Source: a virus
Virus record (IMG/VR): IMGVR_UViG_3300044974_000210
Location: 1 to 39,169 of that record
Length of the DNA stretch: 39,169 nt
Reading direction: 5' to 3' (one strand)
Shown here in pieces: positions 16,083-23,363 of this stretch (positions are counted from its first letter, which is position 1; each line of letters begins with the position of its first letter). Both the position numbers and the translations under genes were made by a program. The notes under the pieces are model-generated. The model worked only from the letters and a program-made list of their open reading frames with translations. It had not been told where the DNA came from and ran no database searches.

Positions 16083-17858
16083 TTATCTTCGGCGAATAGT
16101 TCTTGCGCTTGCGCTAGCTTCTCCTGAAGCGTTTAAGCTTGATAATAAACTTAATATGTCTGGACGTTGACCTTCTTGTCCAGTCACTTCTACTTCTGTA
16201 GGAAGAGCGCCTCCTACTGGGGCGCCAGCGGGAGCAGGGGACGGTTGCTCAACCATCGGGGCACCAGCAGGAGGAACCTGTTCGACAGGTGCGAAGATTT
16301 CTTCAATCGCATCTTCTATCGATTGTCCTTTTTGGCGAGCTCTAATTACCTGTGCAATCTTAGATACTATCTGACTTGCATCGCCGCCACCTGCGGCAAT
16401 CTGTGGGATTGCTTGAGTGTAGGCTTGCAGTGAACCAAGAAGAGCTGCACGCATATCTTCAATTTCAATCTTCTCAACTTCTTGACTTACGTTAACAGTG
16501 AATGGTAGTTCACGCATTGCCATATCCTTGGAGATTAATTTACCACCAAGTGCTTGTAGCATGAATATCAAACCTTGAGCTGGATTCAAACCAGCAAGCA
16601 TACCATAACGTACATCTGCTGAGTAGTCGTTCTTAATGTCTTTCTTAGGAGAGTATGTAATCTCGTAAGGAGCACCAGCATCTACACCACGAATTGTCTT
16701 TTCTTCTGGGAAAATAGTCTCATCTACCTGGAAGCAAAGCTGAATGACGTCACGGAGGGCGCTAGCAAAGATTGCTTGTGCAGATTTGACCTGGGTATCG
16801 AAGGCACCCATGAGAGCCTGGACGCCCTGACCCGTGACAATCGATGCATTAATGTTACCTGTGCGTCCCTCAGGATAACGAGCGCCTACACGCAATTCCT
16901 GATTAAGCAGAGTCTGCTCTGTGAATGCGCCTTGTGGCAGGGTAAGTTCTACACGACGTACACCTGCTGGGTTGGATGTGCGGATAACCGCATCACCACC
17001 AAGCTGTAGCTCTTGTACATCTTGTGGAAGTACAATAGGAGCCTGTACGGATTTCTCTGCTGCCTCCATAGCAAGGAGTGCAAAGCGGTTGCGTAGCAAC
17101 TGAATACCTAATATGTCATCAAACTGTCCACGCATCTCACCATCGATAGATGGTTTGCGGGCTACTACAATCATCATCTTACCAAGAGGATTCTTAGCTT
17201 GAGATAATAGAAGATTATTTTTATCTGGTAGATAGATTACTGATTGGTCTTTATCATAGTAACGAACCATCTCGATAAGAGAGTTTAAGTCTTGCTTGTA
17301 TCCAAGTCCACCAAGGAGCGCACGCTCATACTCTGGGAATTGGGCGACAAGCTCGCCAAGGGTTAATGAGTAACGCTTAGCAAATGCTACGCATCTTCCG
17401 TATCTATCAAACTCTGGATAGGAACCAATTGGATTTTCTAGACGAATACGAGGAAGCTTAGCTTCTTCATCTAGCTCGATAACAAATGGCAGGAAGCCGT
17501 AGGTTATATACCAGTCCGCTCCCGAGTACATCTGTACAGACATGTCCGAATGAGCAAAGTAATTGCTTGCAATGCGAGTACGCTTGTCAGCAAAACTGCG
17601 AGCCCTGTCAGAAGTCTGATTCGCCGCGGAACAGTTGATTGCAGGCAGAGGTGCCATAACTTCAGATAAGTCTCGCGCAACAATATCAATAAAATTTGCA
17701 ACGACATTTGCGTCTACTCCATTTGGAAAGAAGTCAGGATATACGCTAGCAATCTGACCTTTACGGACAGCAAGGACGTCTTGATTACGAGCGTCTCTGT
17801 CTGAGTTACGATAGCGTAGCGAGTCAACTCGCGCAGCAATCTGTTCAATTGTTAACAT
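16083..17858 (-). CDS. Portal protein
   Basis: 591 residues between terminase and protease genes. The order of elements fits podovirus-type portals: helical N-terminus, FIDIVARDLSEVMAPLPAI, WYITYGFLPFVIELDE, ENPIGSYPEFDRYGR, the long central alpha/beta clip and stem region, and a C-terminal low-complexity tail rich in Pro/Ala/Gly/Glu. The portal dodecamer forms the DNA channel at the unique capsid vertex and docks the terminase. I recognise it by pattern and synteny; no short diagnostic motif exists for this family. Confidence 0.85.
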   Translation of the reverse strand: MLTIEQIAARVDSLRYRNSDRDARNQDVLAVRKGQIASVYPDFFPNGVDANVVANFIDIVARDLSEVMAPLPAINCSAANQTSDRARSFADKRTRIASNYFAHSDMSVQMYSGADWYITYGFLPFVIELDEEAKLPRIRLENPIGSYPEFDRYGRCVAFAKRYSLTLGELVAQFPEYERALLGGLGYKQDLNSLIEMVRYYDKDQSVIYLPDKNNLLLSQAKNPLGKMMIVVARKPSIDGEMRGQFDDILGIQLLRNRFALLAMEAAEKSVQAPIVLPQDVQELQLGGDAVIRTSNPAGVRRVELTLPQGAFTEQTLLNQELRVGARYPEGRTGNINASIVTGQGVQALMGAFDTQVKSAQAIFASALRDVIQLCFQVDETIFPEEKTIRGVDAGAPYEITYSPKKDIKNDYSADVRYGMLAGLNPAQGLIFMLQALGGKLISKDMAMRELPFTVNVSQEVEKIEIEDMRAALLGSLQAYTQAIPQIAAGGGDASQIVSKIAQVIRARQKGQSIEDAIEEIFAPVEQVPPAGAPMVEQPSPAPAGAPVGGALPTEVEVTGQEGQRPDILSLLSSLNASGEASASARTIRRR

Positions 17859-17875
17859 TATATCCTAACTAAATT

Positions 17876-18250
17876 TTAGTATGTGTTGTAGGTCGGGTTT
17901 ACATTTTTGCTACCCTTACCTATAATTCCACCAGAGGAACGACCAGTCATACCGCGTCTTCTATCTTGTTTTACTGCTGCAGCTTGAGCACGATTAGTAA
18001 CGCCTTTTGCCCTAGCAGCGCTTCTATCAAGTTCAGCAGACCTAGTTTTCTGCATCATTCTTGCTGCTTCTCTTTCGCCTTCGGTTGGCGTTCTACCAAT
18101 AACTCTATCTAGTCCTTTAGCTTTTCCTCGACTAAGGTCCATTGCTGCGTCAAGTGTTGTTTCTTGATAGTCATTAGTTATCGCATTTAATCTTGCAAAT
18201 AAAGCTTTGCGCTCTACTTGATTTACTGACTGACGCTTTATCTTTGCCAT
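17876..18250 (-). CDS. Hypothetical small basic protein between terminase and portal
   Basis: 124 residues from ATG 18250 (AGGA 6 bases upstream); an earlier in-frame start at 18280 would overlap the terminase. Strongly basic, helical, ending in a Gly/Ser/Asn tail. SAARAKGVTNRAQAA resembles a stretch in the protein at 3794-4066. The slot between terminase and portal often holds head-completion or small packaging proteins, but nothing in the sequence proves either. Confidence 0.6.
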   Translation of the reverse strand: MAKIKRQSVNQVERKALFARLNAITNDYQETTLDAAMDLSRGKAKGLDRVIGRTPTEGEREAARMMQKTRSAELDRSAARAKGVTNRAQAAAVKQDRRRGMTGRSSGGIIGKGSKNVNPTYNTY

Positions 18251-18258
18251 GTTAGTTC

Positions 18259-20127
18259 CTATCCGTATGTCTGTTGCCATTGCTCTGCAACGGCTTCATC
18301 TAGGTTAATTGAGAATCTTCTTTCCGTCTGAGCACGAGTGGCCCAGCGGTTTTGCATCCATCTTGCTGACTGTGAGTGTTGCTGCATCAATTCGCGGACG
18401 CGGATGACAGCAAACCAAAGAGCCATAACACAGTCTGTTGGGTTTCTAGTCTCAGGTTTCCAAGTAATCAATTGCTGCACAAGAGCCTTAAGCCCTTCGC
18501 TGCCTTCGTTACTTGGTAGTTCTATTGAGTTGTTGTCTTGAAATCTTCCGTCTCTAAGGCTACCGAAAAGGCTTGCCATAGAAGCCACACCGAAAGAAGT
18601 ATCCCACTTATTCTTACCAGTAAAGTGAGAGTTGAGTTGACACCCATACATCGAGAGCCAGTTACGCAGTTCGTCATCGAGGGCGTAGGCTTTCTGGTGG
18701 GCATTAATTTCAATTCTTAGTTCCTGCGGTTTGTATCTTTGTACCCAATCTTCTATAAGGGCACGAATCTTTGCTGGGCTAGGCTCTGTCATGTTGACAG
18801 CATCTAAAACATAAATCATACTATCACTGCGATTATAAGTAATGGCTACTGCAGCAGTATTGCCAGTCATAGCTGGGTCTAATCCTATAACTGTATAGGC
18901 AGACTCTAAGTTGCTGGGGTGTCCTGGGACTCCTGGTTTAAGAGGGCCACGCTTTCGCATACCATTAACGCATCCTGCAATTGCTGCGGGGGAGAAGATT
19001 GAATCTTCGGTGACATCCTCTTGCTGGTAGACCATCGCCCATATGGAAGGTGCCACTTCACTACGCCTAGTAAAAAGTGAAGGACCGTCCCACTTAGGGT
19101 AAAGTCCCTCGGGGTTAACGTCATCCTTATCGCTTTCAGCCTTATCCGTCCAGGGCCAAAGAGTTTTCCAATTCTGTGGTTTCTCATCAAACTCCAGTAC
19201 GGCTGGTTGAGCGAAGTAGGTAAATGGAGATTTACCACCAGTCCATTGTTGACCGTCCCGAATCATTTTATATAAATCTACTGGAGCAACACGGGTCCCT
19301 ACGATAAGTAGTTTCCCGTGCCGTCCTAAGCGTGTGATTACTTCTTTCTGAAGCCATTCAATTTGCTTCTCCCATTCATGGGAATTTGAGTTCATCACAA
19401 CATCGTCTAAGATAATCAAATCGGCACGAGCACCATAAATTTGACTACCAAAACCAAGGGCTTGTACTGTAGGGTCCTTCTCGCCAGAGTCCCTACCAGT
19501 GCCAAGGTAAATCATATCAGCACTCCAGGTTTGGCTATCAGCCTTATATCCGCCTTGCGGACCGAAGGCTGTCTGAAGCTTTATCCAATTCGGGTGTGAG
19601 AGTCTAGTCTTAATCGCCGAGAGAAACTTGCGGGCCATGCCCTGAGTCTTAGAGACTATGATGATTCTAACATTCGGGTCAACAGCTAGTCGGTAGGTAA
19701 CATAGTTAATCGTCACCACGGTGGACTTAGCGTGCTCAGGGGGTACGTTAATCAGGACTCGGTTAGCGGCGCCTGGCTCGTAGGTCATGGCGGGGTGCAA
19801 CCAGCGGGGCTCGCGCCCCTCTATCAAATCTATCCAGCCCTTATGATGGTCAAAGAGCTTAGTGTCTAGGAACTGCTCAGAGAAGTCCTGAAAGGATATA
19901 TCCTTAAGGTTCTTAAAGTCAGCCTTGATACCCTTACCTTCGAGGCGGGCCTTGTCCGCCCTGTCTTTGAAGTCAGTATCCTTCATGGACCACTGCCTAA
20001 AGGTTACCTCATTGCGGTTCACGCTACCCATTGCCTGGGCTATGGTGCTACCTTGGGCTAGCATCAGGAGAACTTTCTCCCTAGCCTCATGCATTGGTAT
20101 ATCTACCTTGCCAGGCTTTCTACCCAT
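18259..20127 (-). CDS. Terminase large subunit with N-terminal helix-turn-helix
   Basis: 622 residues from ATG 20127; an upstream in-frame ATG at 20187 is disfavoured because a hairpin lies between. Packaging motor ATPase plus nuclease. Residues about 10-55 (AQGSTIAQAMGSVNRNEVTFRQW) look like a terminase-small-type HTH fused at the N-terminus. Variant Walker A PPEHAKST at 129-136; Walker B LIILDD ending at Asp242; coupling motif LLIVGTR. The nuclease part has Asp in VIGLDPAMTGN, Glu in RIEINAHQ and Asp in NPTDCVMALWFA. No separate small subunit is seen, consistent with the fusion. First gene of the late operon. Confidence 0.93.
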   Translation of the reverse strand: MGRKPGKVDIPMHEAREKVLLMLAQGSTIAQAMGSVNRNEVTFRQWSMKDTDFKDRADKARLEGKGIKADFKNLKDISFQDFSEQFLDTKLFDHHKGWIDLIEGREPRWLHPAMTYEPGAANRVLINVPPEHAKSTVVTINYVTYRLAVDPNVRIIIVSKTQGMARKFLSAIKTRLSHPNWIKLQTAFGPQGGYKADSQTWSADMIYLGTGRDSGEKDPTVQALGFGSQIYGARADLIILDDVVMNSNSHEWEKQIEWLQKEVITRLGRHGKLLIVGTRVAPVDLYKMIRDGQQWTGGKSPFTYFAQPAVLEFDEKPQNWKTLWPWTDKAESDKDDVNPEGLYPKWDGPSLFTRRSEVAPSIWAMVYQQEDVTEDSIFSPAAIAGCVNGMRKRGPLKPGVPGHPSNLESAYTVIGLDPAMTGNTAAVAITYNRSDSMIYVLDAVNMTEPSPAKIRALIEDWVQRYKPQELRIEINAHQKAYALDDELRNWLSMYGCQLNSHFTGKNKWDTSFGVASMASLFGSLRDGRFQDNNSIELPSNEGSEGLKALVQQLITWKPETRNPTDCVMALWFAVIRVRELMQQHSQSARWMQNRWATRAQTERRFSINLDEAVAEQWQQTYG

Positions 20128-20156
20128 CAGTGTCCCCCATAAATCACAGAAATAAC

Positions 20157-20174
20157 GCCCGTCATAAAACGGGC
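20157..20174 (-). promoter_or_regulatory. Hairpin in the terminase leader
   Basis: On the minus strand GCCCGT, a 6-base loop TTTATG, then ACGGGC, followed by GTTATTTCTG. It ends 30 bases before ATG 20127. It could be a weak terminator or leader structure limiting late transcription, and it argues that translation starts at 20127 rather than 20187. Confidence 0.5.
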
Positions 20175-20213
20175 ATAGTATCCCCATTATATATTATATT
20201 ATATATTATAAGC

Positions 20214-20240
20214 GAGCGAGCAATAAAGCGAAGCTCGCTC
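20214..20240. terminator. 8-bp hairpin in AT-rich block
   Basis: GAGCGAGC (20214-20221), an 11-base loop, GCTCGCTC (20233-20240), flanked on both sides by TATATTAT-type sequence. GC stem in AT surroundings fits a bidirectional terminator or an origin hairpin. No clean T run on either side. Confidence 0.5.
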
Positions 20241-20269
20241 TATATATTATTTTATATTACATATATAGA

Positions 20270-20302
20270 AAACCTGTTCAAATCGGGAAACCGAACAGGT
20301 TT
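20270..20302. terminator. 10-bp hairpin, probable transcription barrier
   Basis: AAACCTGTTC (20270-20279), a 13-base loop, GAACAGGTTT (20293-20302), then CCTAGATATATTTTATTTTA on the plus strand. A perfect 10-bp stem followed by T-rich sequence suggests a plus-strand terminator, but no plus-strand gene lies upstream of it, so insulation of the divergent units or an origin structure are alternatives. Confidence 0.55.
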
Positions 20303-20610
20303 CCTAGATATATTTTATTTTAGGGGGTATAATGTCCGATTTGTATATATATTGGGGGGGATATATAACAGAAATTTATTGGGTGAGACATAATATTATA
20401 CTGACCGCACATTTAATCAATGCCCCCTCAAAGATTACTGATAGATTCCTGAGAGTTGTCTGAGTGTTGCCTGAGTATGGGGCTACCGCCCCTATACCTA
20501 TACCCTCTACCTATACTAGAGAGTTATACCTTAAATAAATATGAGAATATTCTGGGGGTTTTCTGAGTGTGCGACTATCTCCCCGTATCTCCCCACCTTC
20601 CCCCCCTATA

Positions 20611-20629
20611 AGTGAGAACGATTCTCACT
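20611..20629. promoter_or_regulatory. Operator A, Fur/Zur-like palindrome
   Basis: AGTGAGAACGATTCTCACT: 8-base arms around CGA. The 15-base core (20613-20627) is identical to that of operator B and resembles the TGAnAATnATTnTCA layout of Fur/Zur-family sites. Regulator not identified. Confidence 0.7.
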
Positions 20630-20647
20630 ATTAGATTCCCCCTAGTA

Positions 20648-20666
20648 ATTGAGAACGATTCTCAAT
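20648..20666. promoter_or_regulatory. Operator B, Fur/Zur-like palindrome
   Basis: ATTGAGAACGATTCTCAAT: same 15-base core as operator A, 37 bases centre to centre. The outer G:C pair of A is replaced by T:A here on both arms, so symmetry is kept while sequence changes. That is expected of a site read by a protein dimer. Confidence 0.7.
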
Positions 20667-20687
20667 AGTGGCTCTCTCTTTCGTGTG

Positions 20688-20703
20688 TGTGAATTGGCTC
20701 ACA
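20688..20703. promoter_or_regulatory. CRP/GlxR-type box 1
   Basis: TGTGA, six bases (ATTGGC), TCACA: a perfect match to the half-sites used by CRP-family regulators (CRP, actinobacterial GlxR). It is followed by CTTTCCA, as is box 2. It lies about 25 bases upstream of a possible TTGACT -35 element at 20729. Confidence 0.7.
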
Positions 20704-20800
20704 CTTTCCAATTCTCAGCGTGTCGCTATTGACTATTTCCCAATATCCTATCTATCCCGTTATGCCCTATTTATCCTAGTTCTAGGCGTAGTGCCTAAAG

Positions 20801-20816
20801 TGTGACGCGCTTCACA
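20801..20816. promoter_or_regulatory. CRP/GlxR-type box 2
   Basis: TGTGA, six bases (CGCGCT), TCACA; symmetry extends outward to AAAGTGTGA/TCACACTTT (20797-20820). Same right flank as box 1 (TCACACTTTCCA), 113 bases centre to centre. The extended arms could also form a hairpin. Confidence 0.7.
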
Positions 20817-21164
20817 CTTTCCACGCTCAACACTTGCGAGCTTTGCCTTGCGTGTAGTTGCGCTTTCCCCCCGTTCATGGTTCAATTCTCCTATCGCTTG
20901 GAATTAGCCCCTAGCGAGAGTCTGAAAGGGTCGGATAACCGCCCCGAGTAAGTGTTCTCTCTCACTAGGCAGACTTTCAGCGAAGCACCTAATAAGGGTT
21001 GAACCTAATCAGCGCGAGCGTTATTCGCTATCGCTTCTCTTGCTTTCGCAAGGGTCGGTTTAATGGATAGGTAGGTGCGCCTAGTCGCATTTCATTACCG
21101 CCTAGAAGGTAGAGCGCGAGCCCGCCCCATGTAGGAGCGGGTTAGTTCTCTACTCAATAGGCGC

Positions 21165-21194
21165 GGGTAGGTGGGTGTTAAAGCCCACCTATCC
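21165..21194 (+). promoter_or_regulatory. Leader hairpin 1 of the plus-strand operon
   Basis: GGGTAGGTGGG (21165-21175), an 8-base loop TGTTAAAG, CCCACCTATCC (21184-21194): 11 pairs including one G-U. It lies 43 bases before ATG 21238 and probably folds in the 5' leader of the early mRNA. Confidence 0.6.
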
Positions 21195-21197
21195 ACT

Positions 21198-21213
21198 AGG
21201 GCAACTCAGCCCT
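21198..21213 (+). promoter_or_regulatory. Leader hairpin 2 of the plus-strand operon
   Basis: AGGGC, a 6-base loop AACTCA, GCCCT. Only 3 bases after leader hairpin 1 and 24 before the first start codon; the two could stack and influence translation or transcript stability. Confidence 0.45.
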
Positions 21214-21237
21214 TACCCGACTAGAGAGGATAGAGTC

Positions 21238-21519
21238 ATGGCTCAAAGAGTCGTGAGAGTATCGCCACCATGGAGAAGGCAGACACCTAAAGTGTCTTTC
21301 CCCGTGACGATAATCAAGCCCAATGGTGAGCGTTTTGTCGTAGCCCCTAGCAAGGCTAAAAATAAGCGCAAGGCTAAGGCTAGAGTAAGTGGCAAAGTAG
21401 TAAAGCCCCGCAAAGTATCAGAGCAAGACACGCGAGCGATAGAGTTGGCAGAACGCCAACGCCAATTCGTAGAGTCGCAACGCGCCTTAGAACGCGAGAT
21501 GATAGGCTCATATAATTAG
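21238..21519 (+). CDS. Hypothetical basic protein, first gene of the early operon
   Basis: 93 residues from ATG 21238, chosen over GTG 21175 because AGAGGA lies 7 bases before it and the hairpin leader would otherwise be coding. Three parts: a beta-prone N-terminus (VSFPVTIIKPNGERFVVAP), a very basic centre (KAKNKRKAKARVSGKVVKPRK) and a charged C-terminal helix (IELAERQRQFVESQRALEREM). It looks like a nucleic-acid binding protein. Being first behind the control region fits an early host-takeover role, but no family is recognised. Confidence 0.7.
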   Translation: MAQRVVRVSPPWRRQTPKVSFPVTIIKPNGERFVVAPSKAKNKRKAKARVSGKVVKPRKVSEQDTRAIELAERQRQFVESQRALEREMIGSYN

Positions 21520-21525
21520 AGGGTA

Positions 21526-21592
21526 GTCGCGCACACCTAACGGGTGCGAGGGTTCATGACCCTAGCGCGACACGCGATAGCACAATGCTACG
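21526..21592 (+). other. Structured intergenic RNA element (three-way junction plus hairpin)
   Basis: GTCGCGC (21526-21532) pairs with GCGCGAC (21565-21571). Inside are two stem-loops: CACC/GGTG (21534-21546) and AGGGT-TCATG-ACCCT (21549-21563). Directly after comes GCG-a-TAGC / GCTA-CGC (21574-21592). It fills most of the 98-base gap between two small genes. The second arm resembles a tRNA T-arm but lacks the conserved loop A, and no anticodon arm is present, so it is not a tRNA. Confidence 0.45.
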
Positions 21593-21617
21593 CACTAGGT
21601 AAGAATAGGATAAACTT

Positions 21618-21764
21618 ATGGATAACTTCATGGAGTTTAGCGTAAGTGGGTGGGGAATAACCTTCTCCAGCGCACCGCTTTACTTCAACCTTCAATGGTG
21701 GCTAGTAGTAGCTACAATAGGTGTTATGATAGCCCGCAAGGTTATCAAGCACAAGAGAGGATAA
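21618..21764 (+). CDS. Small membrane protein (48 residues)
   Basis: ATG 21618 with AGGA 7 bases upstream. One hydrophobic segment (about residues 24-39, containing WWLVVATIGVMIA) follows a short soluble N-terminus and is followed by a basic tail (RKVIKHKRG). By the positive-inside rule the C-terminus should be cytoplasmic. Similar single-span proteins occur in early phage operons with roles from superinfection exclusion to host modification; none can be assigned. Confidence 0.65.
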   Translation: MDNFMEFSVSGWGITFSSAPLYFNLQWWLVVATIGVMIARKVIKHKRG

Positions 21765-21768
21765 GTAG

Positions 21769-21903
21769 ATGGCAATTCTAAGAGATACTGCCACCTTCAC
21801 AGTTAAGTCGCTAGGGCTTTATCAAGCCACGCCGACAACTGATAAGGATTGGGAGATTATCAGCAAGATAATCGCTGAGAAGTTATCGGGCGATAATGAG
21901 TGA
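21769..21903 (+). CDS. Hypothetical 44-residue protein
   Basis: ATG 21769 with AGAGGA 7 bases before it. Soluble, mixed beta then helix (DKDWEIISKIIAEKLSG). Overlaps the next gene by 8 bases, which argues for real coupled expression. No motif. Confidence 0.6.
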   Translation: MAILRDTATFTVKSLGLYQATPTTDKDWEIISKIIAEKLSGDNE

Positions 21904-22096
21904 GAGCGATTACATATTAGTTCTTGCTCCTAATGAGTTAGACACTATCCGCACCGCGCTACGCGCTGAGAGCGATAGATGTAAGCGACAGGGTTTTGAG
22001 GGGTTAAAGACCCACACCGATAATCTTAGAGATAAGATTAGCAACATGATGATTGAACACACCTACACTAGACTTGAAAATAAGTCTAAGGTATGA
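21896..22096 (+). CDS. Hypothetical helical protein (66 residues)
   Basis: Start ATG 21896 overlaps the stop of the previous gene by 8 bases. Predicted two-helix protein with alternating hydrophobic and charged positions (LAPNELDTIRTALRAES, then LRDKISNMMIEHTYTRLENK). This resembles small phage proteins that dimerise through helical hairpins. Function unknown. Confidence 0.6.
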   Translation: MSESDYILVLAPNELDTIRTALRAESDRCKRQGFEGLKTHTDNLRDKISNMMIEHTYTRLENKSKV

Positions 22097-22134
22097 TAAG
22101 ATAAGGCAACTATAACACCTAAGGGGGTGAGATA

Positions 22135-23352
22135 ATGCCAGAGATAGACGATAGCGAGCCTATGGTTTCATGCGTTGTGTGTGAAACCGAGATAGAGCAA
22201 GATAACGCTTTCACTACTAGCGCAGGTGAAATAGCATGCGATAGTTGTGTTGCGTATTGTGGCTATTGCGAATCCGTTGGAACTGATAGCGATAGTTGGT
22301 ATAATGTAGATGATGAAAATTGGTGCGAGAATTGCTACCAAAACGAATCTTTCACCTGTAATCGTTGCGACTACACCACTAACAGTAATCGTGATAGCGG
22401 AACTGAGGTTCAGAATCAAGGCTATTGGTGCGAGGATTGCGCGAGCAATCACACAACCTTCTGTGATGATTGTGATGAACGCTACGCTGACGGAGTAGGT
22501 GAGTGCGATAATTGTGGCAACAATGGCGCAAGTGGTAGGGTTCATAGTTATAGTCACAAGCCTAACCCTGTATTCCATGGCGGTAGGTCTAACCTATACA
22601 TGGGCTTTGAGTTAGAGATGTCTTTCGGTGATGACCCTGATAGGGGTGATTACAATACCGCCATATCTGATGTGCTACCGCTAGAGCAAGCAGATGTCTG
22701 CTATCTCAAGCAAGATTCATCTATTGGTGGCTGGGGGTATGAGTTAGTCACGCACCCACATACGCTTCATGCGTATGAGCAAGCCACGCCACTATGGGAT
22801 TACATAGAAGGGTGTCGCACTAAGGGTGCGAGAAGTTGGGATACCGATTCTTGTGGGCTTCATGTCCATGTATCGCGCACCGCTTTCAAGTCGGGCGCAC
22901 ACACGCACCGATTCTTATCGCTCATCTATCGCAATCCACGCGAGATGATGAAGTTAGCTGGGCGCAAGAACTCACGCTATGCCCGCTTTGATGATGTCTA
23001 TAAGCCTGATGAGTGGGGTATCCCACAATTCAACTTGCGAGATAAGATTCATAGCGGTGGATTCAGCGAGCGATATAGCGCGGTGAATACCAACAATGAA
23101 TACACACTAGAGTTGCGCTTCTTTCGTGGCAACATGAAGCGCGAGGGTATCATGAGTGCCCTTGAGTTGTGCCACGCTTCGGTAGAATACACACGCAATA
23201 TGAGTGTGCCTGATGTAAAGTTGGGTATGCTCAAGTGGGAGTGGTTCGCCGATTGGGTAGCCACTAACAATGGCTTATACCCTAACCTATACCAGCGCAT
23301 GTCCAAAGTGCCTAGTATATCCTTATCAACTCCAACACTAATCAATGCCTGA
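22135..23352 (+). CDS. Zinc-ribbon-fused amidoligase (COOH-NH2 ligase family)
   Basis: 405 residues. Residues 1-130 hold eight CxxC pairs (from Cys13/16 to Cys124/127), a tandem array of zinc ribbons or LIM-like knuckles. Residues about 150-375 carry the amidoligase pattern: GFELEMS (Glu159, Glu161), QDSS and GYELV (Glu203), CGLHVHVS (His243, His245), and NEYTLELRFFRG (Glu326, Arg328). The family (Pfam Amidoligase_2, glutamine-synthetase-like fold) uses ATP to join a carboxylate and an amine, modifying proteins or peptides. The next gene is a glutamine amidotransferase, which could supply ammonia. Ribosome-binding site AAGGGGGTGAGATA. Substrate unknown; the fold assignment is solid. Confidence 0.85.
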   Translation: MPEIDDSEPMVSCVVCETEIEQDNAFTTSAGEIACDSCVAYCGYCESVGTDSDSWYNVDDENWCENCYQNESFTCNRCDYTTNSNRDSGTEVQNQGYWCEDCASNHTTFCDDCDERYADGVGECDNCGNNGASGRVHSYSHKPNPVFHGGRSNLYMGFELEMSFGDDPDRGDYNTAISDVLPLEQADVCYLKQDSSIGGWGYELVTHPHTLHAYEQATPLWDYIEGCRTKGARSWDTDSCGLHVHVSRTAFKSGAHTHRFLSLIYRNPREMMKLAGRKNSRYARFDDVYKPDEWGIPQFNLRDKIHSGGFSERYSAVNTNNEYTLELRFFRGNMKREGIMSALELCHASVEYTRNMSVPDVKLGMLKWEWFADWVATNNGLYPNLYQRMSKVPSISLSTPTLINA

Positions 23353-23363
23353 GGGGGTGTTAT

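Larger units (their letters stand above)
20128..21237. other. Divergent intergenic control region (1.1 kb, no gene)
   Basis: The only long gene-free stretch. From left: terminase leader; an AT-rich block (20188-20400) of TATA-type runs with two strong hairpins; CCTATA-type short repeats near 20490-20520; two 19-base palindromic operators (20611-20666); two TGTGA-N6-TCACA boxes (20688-20816) with a CCTAGTTCTAGG palindrome between (20775-20786); then a GC-richer part with many short inverted repeats (for example CTGAAAG 20935-20941 with CTTTCAG 20974-20980). A possible plus-strand promoter is TTGACT at 20729 with TATCCC 18 bases on. A minus-strand TATAAT at 20400-20395 has no good -35. AT richness, iteron-like repeats and hairpins would also suit a replication origin; unproven. 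Confidence 0.7.

Noticed and set aside
18906-19238. 110-residue frame within the terminase
   Set aside because: Lies fully inside the terminase, whose motifs are intact; no supporting start signal.
20214-20302. CRISPR-like or att-site repeats in the AT-rich block
   Set aside because: Only two different hairpins, no repeated unit with spacers, and no integrase gene to support an att site.
20490-20520. CCTATA tandem repeats as replication iterons
   Set aside because: Only two to three imperfect short units; too weak to call an origin, so only mentioned under the intergenic region.
21526-21571. Possible tRNA gene (tRNA-like acceptor and T-arm)
   Set aside because: Only two internal arms, no anticodon arm, 46 bases long, and the T-loop lacks the conserved A58.
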